Below, one piece after another: positions 13,703-15,290 of a stretch of 15,290 bases of DNA. The number at the start of each line of letters is the position of its first letter. The stretch's first letter is position 1. Location of the stretch: contig CAZFCJ010000082.1 of NCBI GenBank assembly GCA_964517315.1, positions 1 to 15,290 of the forward strand, given 5' to 3'. The DNA comes from DASWJQ01 sp964517315 (GTDB lineage Bacteria > Chloroflexota > Anaerolineae > Anaerolineales > E44-bin32). The notes under the pieces are model-generated. The model saw nothing but the letters and a program-made list of their open reading frames with translations, was not told where the DNA came from and did not search any database. A program made the translations under genes and the position numbers.

Positions 13703-15290
13703 ATGTTGAAAAGCCTCACGAATCTGCTCGGCGGCGATCCGATGCGCCGCGAGATCGAAAGTCACTCCGAGGTCGTCGAAAGCATCAACGCTCTGGAACC
13801 CCAGATGCAGCGCCTGGGAAGGGAAGCGCTGCAGGCGAAGACCGACGAGTTCCGGGCTCGCCTGGCCGAAGGCGAGACGCTCGACGACCTGCTCCCCGAG
13901 GCCTTCGCGGTCGTGCGGGAGGTGGCCGTGCGCACCCTCGGGCTGCGGCACTACGACGTCCAGCTGATTGGCGGCATCGTGCTGCACGAGGGAACGATCG
14001 CCGAGATGAAGACCGGCGAGGGTAAGACCCTGGTCGCGACCCTGCCCCTGTACCTGAACGCGCTCACCGGGAAGGGCGCCCATCTGGTCACGGTCAACGA
14101 CTACCTCGCCCGCCGTGACGCGCGCTGGATGGGTCCAATCTTCGACTTCCTGGGCTTGAAGGTCGGCGTCCTGCAGGAGGCTTCGCGCACCGAGGGCGGC
14201 CGCAAAGCCTTCATTTACGACCCCGACAAGGAATCTTCCCAAGAGGACATCCACCAGCTCGAAATGGTCGACCGCGGCGAGGCCTATCAGGCCGACGTCG
14301 TCTACGGGACGAACAACGAGTTCGGCTTTGACTACCTGCGGGACAACATGGCCCGCAGGCTGGAGGACCGCTCGCAGCGCGGGCACCACTACGCCATCCT
14401 TGACGAAGTCGACAACATTCTGATCGATGAGGCGCGGACGCCGCTGATCATTTCCGGGCCCTCGCGCGAAGACCCCGAGCTGTACGAGCGCATGGCCCGC
14501 GTGGTCAAGCAGTTGAACGCCGAGGACTACGAGATCAACGAGCGCGACCGCACGATTTCATTGACGGCGATCGGCGAAGACCACGTGGAGCAGATCCTGG
14601 GCGTGCCGCTGCGGGACCCCGACCGCCCGGAAGATATCACGCCGGAGCAAGCGCGCCTGCTCGGTCACCTGGAGCAGGCGCTGCGGGCCGAATATCTGTT
14701 TAAGCGCAACAAGGATTACGTGGTGCAGAGCGGCCGGGTTGTGATCGTGGACGAATTCACCGGCCGCCTGATGGCCGGCCGGCGCTGGTCCGACGGACTG
14801 CACCAGGCGGTTGAGGCCAAAGAAGGCGTCAAGGTCCGACGGGAGAACGTCACCTACGCCACGATCACGCTGCAGAACTACTTCCGCATGTACGACAAGC
14901 TGGCCGGCATGACCGGCACGGCGCAGAGCGACGCCGCCGAGCTGGCCAACACCTACATGCTCCAGGTCGTGCCGATCCCGACCAACAAGCCGGTGGCCCG
15001 GCTCGACCAGGGCGACCTCATCTACAAGTCCGAGGACGCCAAGTTCGGGGCGGTGGTCGACGACATCGCCGAGCGCTACGGGGCCGGTCAGCCGGTGCTG
15101 GTGGGCACCATCTCGGTCGAGAAGTCCGAGAAGCTGTCGCGGCTGCTCGACAAGCAGGGCATCCGCCACCAGGTGCTCAACGCCAAGGTGGGCCAGCACT
15201 TCCGCGAGGCCGACATCATCGCCCAGGCCGGCAAGCTCCACGCGGTCACGGTCGCGACCAACATGGCCGGCCGCGGCGTCGACATCATCC
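13703..15290 (+). CDS. secA: preprotein translocase subunit SecA (5' part, runs off the window)
   Basis: SecA is the ATPase motor that drives unfolded preproteins through SecYEG. The first 529 codons are present. The N-terminus MLKSLTNLLGGDPMRREIES is typical. Walker A is MKTGEGKT (102-109) and the DEAD-type box is DEVD (234-237), followed by NILIDEARTPLIISG. Also visible are VNDYLARRDA, YGTNNEFGFDYLRDNMA, VDEFTGRLMAGRRWSDGLHQ, YDKLAGMTGTAQ and ATNMAGRGVDI of the second nucleotide-binding domain. Between GLKVGVLQ and GEAYQADVVYG there is an insertion of roughly 20-25 residues (about 160-190) relative to the E. coli and B. subtilis proteins. DEVDN replaces the common DEVDS. There is no ribosome site before the ATG, and the promoter position predicts a leaderless message. 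The C-terminal domains lie outside the window. Confidence 0.95.
   Translation, partial: MLKSLTNLLGGDPMRREIESHSEVVESINALEPQMQRLGREALQAKTDEFRARLAEGETLDDLLPEAFAVVREVAVRTLGLRHYDVQLIGGIVLHEGTIAEMKTGEGKTLVATLPLYLNALTGKGAHLVTVNDYLARRDARWMGPIFDFLGLKVGVLQEASRTEGGRKAFIYDPDKESSQEDIHQLEMVDRGEAYQADVVYGTNNEFGFDYLRDNMARRLEDRSQRGHHYAILDEVDNILIDEARTPLIISGPSREDPELYERMARVVKQLNAEDYEINERDRTISLTAIGEDHVEQILGVPLRDPDRPEDITPEQARLLGHLEQALRAEYLFKRNKDYVVQSGRVVIVDEFTGRLMAGRRWSDGLHQAVEAKEGVKVRRENVTYATITLQNYFRMYDKLAGMTGTAQSDAAELANTYMLQVVPIPTNKPVARLDQGDLIYKSEDAKFGAVVDDIAERYGAGQPVLVGTISVEKSEKLSRLLDKQGIRHQVLNAKVGQHFREADIIAQAGKLHAVTVATNMAGRGVDII

Noticed and set aside
1..15290. CRISPR arrays, integrases, transposases, phage or defence genes
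   Set aside because: None was seen. The only repeated units are the three inverted-repeat elements, which are not spaced like CRISPR repeats and have no associated cas genes.

Overview
The window looks like a scaffolded piece of an environmental, GC-rich bacterial genome, most likely a metagenome assembly because it contains a run of exactly 100 N. I infer Chloroflexota, probably Anaerolineae. The reasons are the style of the proteins: a Thr/Pro 'TPTPT' stalk in an L,D-transpeptidase, a 2Fe-2S ferredoxin gene followed by a conserved small unknown gene, and a SecA with an enlarged first nucleotide-binding domain and DEVDN in place of DEVDS. This placement rests on family resemblance only.

Positions 48-4828 read rightward. 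First comes a cell-wall block: a membrane-anchored zinc amidase (48-860), a membrane-anchored L,D-transpeptidase (864-1880), and a second L,D-transpeptidase with a twin-arginine signal (about 1941-2984). Next is a 2Fe-2S ferredoxin gene broken by a frameshift and a 15-bp tandem duplication (3102-3487). It is followed by a coupled 140-residue protein of unknown function (3493-3915) and a CnoX-like thioredoxin with a helical-repeat tail (3992-4828).

Positions 5139-13404 read leftward. Read in the direction of transcription, they hold tRNA-Leu(UAA), an MgtC/DUF4010 membrane protein, trpS, about 1.1 kb without a supportable gene, and then a transporter block. That block is an APC permease with C-terminal universal-stress (USP) domains, interrupted by the N gap, then a 52-residue single-span membrane protein, then a KimA-like potassium transporter whose known K+-site residues are conserved. 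secA starts rightward at 13703 and runs off the end. A perfect extended -10 box lies so close to its ATG that the mRNA is probably leaderless.

The most unusual non-coding feature is a family of three intergenic inverted-repeat elements of about 150-165 bp (4885-5049, 10505-10656, 13475-13638). Each arm is ACC followed by three 9-bp units close to GCAGAGAAC. The arms are conserved while the centres are not. The broken ferredoxin, the 52-residue protein between the two transporters and the leaderless secA are the other points that merit checking.
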